From Bog-950 sp964631835 (GTDB taxonomy: Bacteria > Bacteroidota > Bacteroidia > Chitinophagales > LD1), in the NCBI GenBank assembly GCA_964631835.1, contig CAZWAD010000010.1, positions 1 through 64,000 on the forward strand: a stretch of DNA of 64,000 nt. The letters are read 5' to 3'. The position numbers were made by a program, and so were the translations under genes. This document shows, piece after piece, positions 62,210-64,000 of this stretch; position 1 is the first letter of the stretch, and each line of letters begins with the position of its first letter. Below the pieces are notes generated by a model. That model was given only the letters and a program-made list of their open reading frames with translations. It did not search any database and had not been told where the DNA came from.

Positions 62210-63672
62210 ATAACAGCCGTTTTACGTTTTGAAGAAATGAGGTACAATCCCGTAAAAGTAATCAAGCCATTTACAGCCAACAATTCAAAGCCGAATTGAT
62301 ACCCGCTAAACCATGCCTTAGAACTTTCTGAAAGCAAATAGCAGGCAGCAGGAGACAAAACGCAAACCAGTGGCACAAATATTTCTTTTGGTTTTCGGTT
62401 GGTGATAATTCCAAATGCAAACAAACCGAGAAGAGGCCCATAGGTATAGCCCGCCACTTTAAGAATTACCGAAATCACCGATGCTTCGATTATCTTTTGA
62501 TAAAACAAGATGAGCAGGAAAAAGATAACGGTGATAGTCAGATGGACAATTCTTCTTACTTGTACTTTTTTTGTCTCACTCCAATGGTCTTTGCTTTTCA
62601 ATCCGATGATATCAATGCAAAACGAAGAAGTAAGGGCCGTTAAGGCTCCATCGGCACTGGGGAAGAGAGCCGAAACCAGCCCGACAATAAAGACCAGACC
62701 CGCAACAGGAGGCAGATAATTAAGCGCCACCACCGAAAATGTTTCATCGCCATTTGAAGGGAAAGCTATTCCTTTATGAATGAGAAAGACGTAAAGTGCC
62801 CCGCCAAGAATCATAAATAAAAAATTAACCGCTACAAGAATGATAGAAAACAACATCATGTTTTTCTGTGACCGCCCGACCGTATGAATAGAAATATTCT
62901 TTTGCATCATCTCCTGATCTAAGCCCGTCATTGTGATAGTAACGAATGCGCCCCCAACAATTTGTTTGATGAAAAAATTTCCAGCTCTCCAATCTGCTGT
63001 TTGAAATATGTCGGTATATCCTTTGTTGTCAATTGCCGAAAAGAGTTCGCCAAAAGAAAAATTCAGTTCGCTGGCAATTAGGGCTATGGTGATAATTAAA
63101 GCAAGAATCATCCCTGTAGTTTGAAGAGTATCAGTCCATACAATGGTTTTTACTCCACCTTGAAAGGTATACAGTAAAATCATTAGCAAAATGGCAAACA
63201 CCGAAATCACAAACGGAATCCCGAGCGGAGTGAGCAAGCAATATTGAAGAACAATAAGAACAAGGTAAATGCGGATGCTGGCACCAAGAGTCCGTGATAA
63301 AAGAAAAAACAAAGCCCCGGTTTTATAAGAAACGTTTCCGAAACGGTTGTGCAGATACGAATAAATGGAGGTGAGGTTGAGCCGGTAATACAATGGCAAA
63401 AGCACAAAGGCCACCACCATGTAGCCAATGAAATAACCAATAACAACCTGCATGTAGGCAAAACCTTTGGTGCTTACTTCGCCCGGGACACTCATGAAAG
63501 TCACACCGCTTAGCGAAGTGCCAATCATTCCGTATGCTACAAGTAACCAATTACTTTTTTTCTGCCCGATGAAAAACGACTCGTTGTTAGCTCCCTTTGA
63601 AGTGTAAAAGGCTATAGCCAGCAGAAAAAGAAAGTAGCCTATTACAATAGCCAGAATAATCTGCAAGGACAT
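62206..63672 (-). CDS. Sodium:solute symporter (SSS family)
   Basis: A 488-aa inner-membrane protein with about 13 transmembrane segments. The SSS-type pattern includes the N-terminal FFIGQKKSNWLLVAYGMIGTSLSGVTF segment around helix 1 and FPSADGALTALTSSFCIDI near helix 8. It imports a solute with sodium; the substrate is not evident. Confidence 0.9.
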   Translation of the reverse strand: MSLQIILAIVIGYFLFLLAIAFYTSKGANNESFFIGQKKSNWLLVAYGMIGTSLSGVTFMSVPGEVSTKGFAYMQVVIGYFIGYMVVAFVLLPLYYRLNLTSIYSYLHNRFGNVSYKTGALFFLLSRTLGASIRIYLVLIVLQYCLLTPLGIPFVISVFAILLMILLYTFQGGVKTIVWTDTLQTTGMILALIITIALIASELNFSFGELFSAIDNKGYTDIFQTADWRAGNFFIKQIVGGAFVTITMTGLDQEMMQKNISIHTVGRSQKNMMLFSIILVAVNFLFMILGGALYVFLIHKGIAFPSNGDETFSVVALNYLPPVAGLVFIVGLVSALFPSADGALTALTSSFCIDIIGLKSKDHWSETKKVQVRRIVHLTITVIFFLLILFYQKIIEASVISVILKVAGYTYGPLLGLFAFGIITNRKPKEIFVPLVCVLSPAACYLLSESSKAWFSGYQFGFELLAVNGLITFTGLYLISSKRKTAVI

Positions 63673-63788
63673 AGAACAAAGAAAACTGAATCACGTTGCA
63701 AGGTTCTTTCAGTTATGAATAAAGAAATGTGGAGAGTGATTTTTTTGAACATAGATTTATTTCTTTGTCTTCAATAAAAATTTCAGTT

Positions 63789-64000
63789 ATGCAGTCAAAG
63801 GCGCAAACACCCGATGAATATTTCAATTCACTTCCCGAAGACCGGAAATATGCCATGAATGAATTAAGAAACGTAATCAGACAAAACATACCCAAAGGCT
63901 TTGCAGAAGTAATGAGTTACGGAATGGTGGGCTATGTAGTGCCGCACTCGCTTTATCCGAACGGCTACCACTGCGACCCGAAACAGCCGCTGCCGTTCTT
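63789..64000 (+). CDS. DUF1801 family protein, cut by the window end
   Basis: The first 70 residues of a protein starting MQSKAQTPDEYFNSLPEDRK. It contains LRNVIRQNIPKGFAEVMSYG, typical of DUF1801 (YdhG-like fold). The gene continues beyond the right edge. Function unknown. Confidence 0.85.
   Translation, partial: MQSKAQTPDEYFNSLPEDRKYAMNELRNVIRQNIPKGFAEVMSYGMVGYVVPHSLYPNGYHCDPKQPLPF

Overview
The window comes from a member of the Bacteroidota (order not resolved). The markers are type IX secretion (T9SS) C-terminal sorting domains, SprB repeats, the gliding/T9SS-associated lipoprotein GldB, DUF4293 and DUF6029 proteins, Omp28-type lipoproteins, PorT-like outer-membrane barrels and a TonB-dependent receptor with a carboxypeptidase-regulatory N-terminal domain. 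Gene density is high, strands switch often and transcription units are short. No rRNA, tRNA, intact insertion sequence or CRISPR array was seen.

Layout. 1-802: a 21-nt tandem-repeat array and a small inverted-repeat element. 803-12603: mostly housekeeping genes (ComM/YifB AAA ATPase, thiolase, desaturase, truA, nadE, gldB, ppa, serC). 12604-18835: a second array, an ABC exporter, three small exported proteins and a third array followed by an orphan gene (18836). 19325-24081: an operon pheT / coiled-coil / zapA / rny. 24139-27309: an Omp28 lipoprotein, a DUF6029 barrel and a TlpA thioredoxin. 27693-33943: two large T9SS cargo proteins, an M4 metalloprotease and a MopE-repeat protein, with near-identical C-terminal modules. 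34183-37523: two tandem S41 (Ctp) proteases. 37700-38612: phenylalanine hydroxylase with a candidate Tyr-codon leader peptide and attenuator. 38734-44076: TonB receptor, OsmC, a barrel protein, an AhpD-like protein and atpG. 44077-48012: an accessory region with gene relics (an IS1182-type transposase start and two T9SS tails) and an oddly composed orphan gene. 48480-55943: a sterol-biosynthesis cluster. 56579-64000: fabI, recN, an acetyltransferase, an M23 peptidase, a LOG-family protein, a sodium:solute symporter and the start of a DUF1801 gene.

The standout is the sterol cluster. A leftward operon encodes a eukaryote-type squalene synthase, squalene epoxidase, HMG-CoA synthase and a sterol C-24 methyltransferase. 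It diverges from a rightward oxidosqualene cyclase that carries the Tyr/His/Ile residues typical of cycloartenol synthase. Together they predict the route acetoacetyl-CoA to HMG-CoA, and farnesyl-PP to squalene to 2,3-oxidosqualene to cycloartenol to a 24-methylated sterol, which resembles the plant/algal order of reactions.

The second theme is repetitive DNA. Five intergenic arrays of 10-16 units keep an almost perfect 21-nt period. Each has its own unit sequence, but some units and flanks are shared between arrays. Two arrays lie just upstream of unrecognised genes, and two bracket the sterol cluster. Separately, 7-nt tandem repeats occur inside nadE, serC and pheT at or near domain boundaries, and inside the signal peptides of two exported proteins, where slippage would shift the reading frame.
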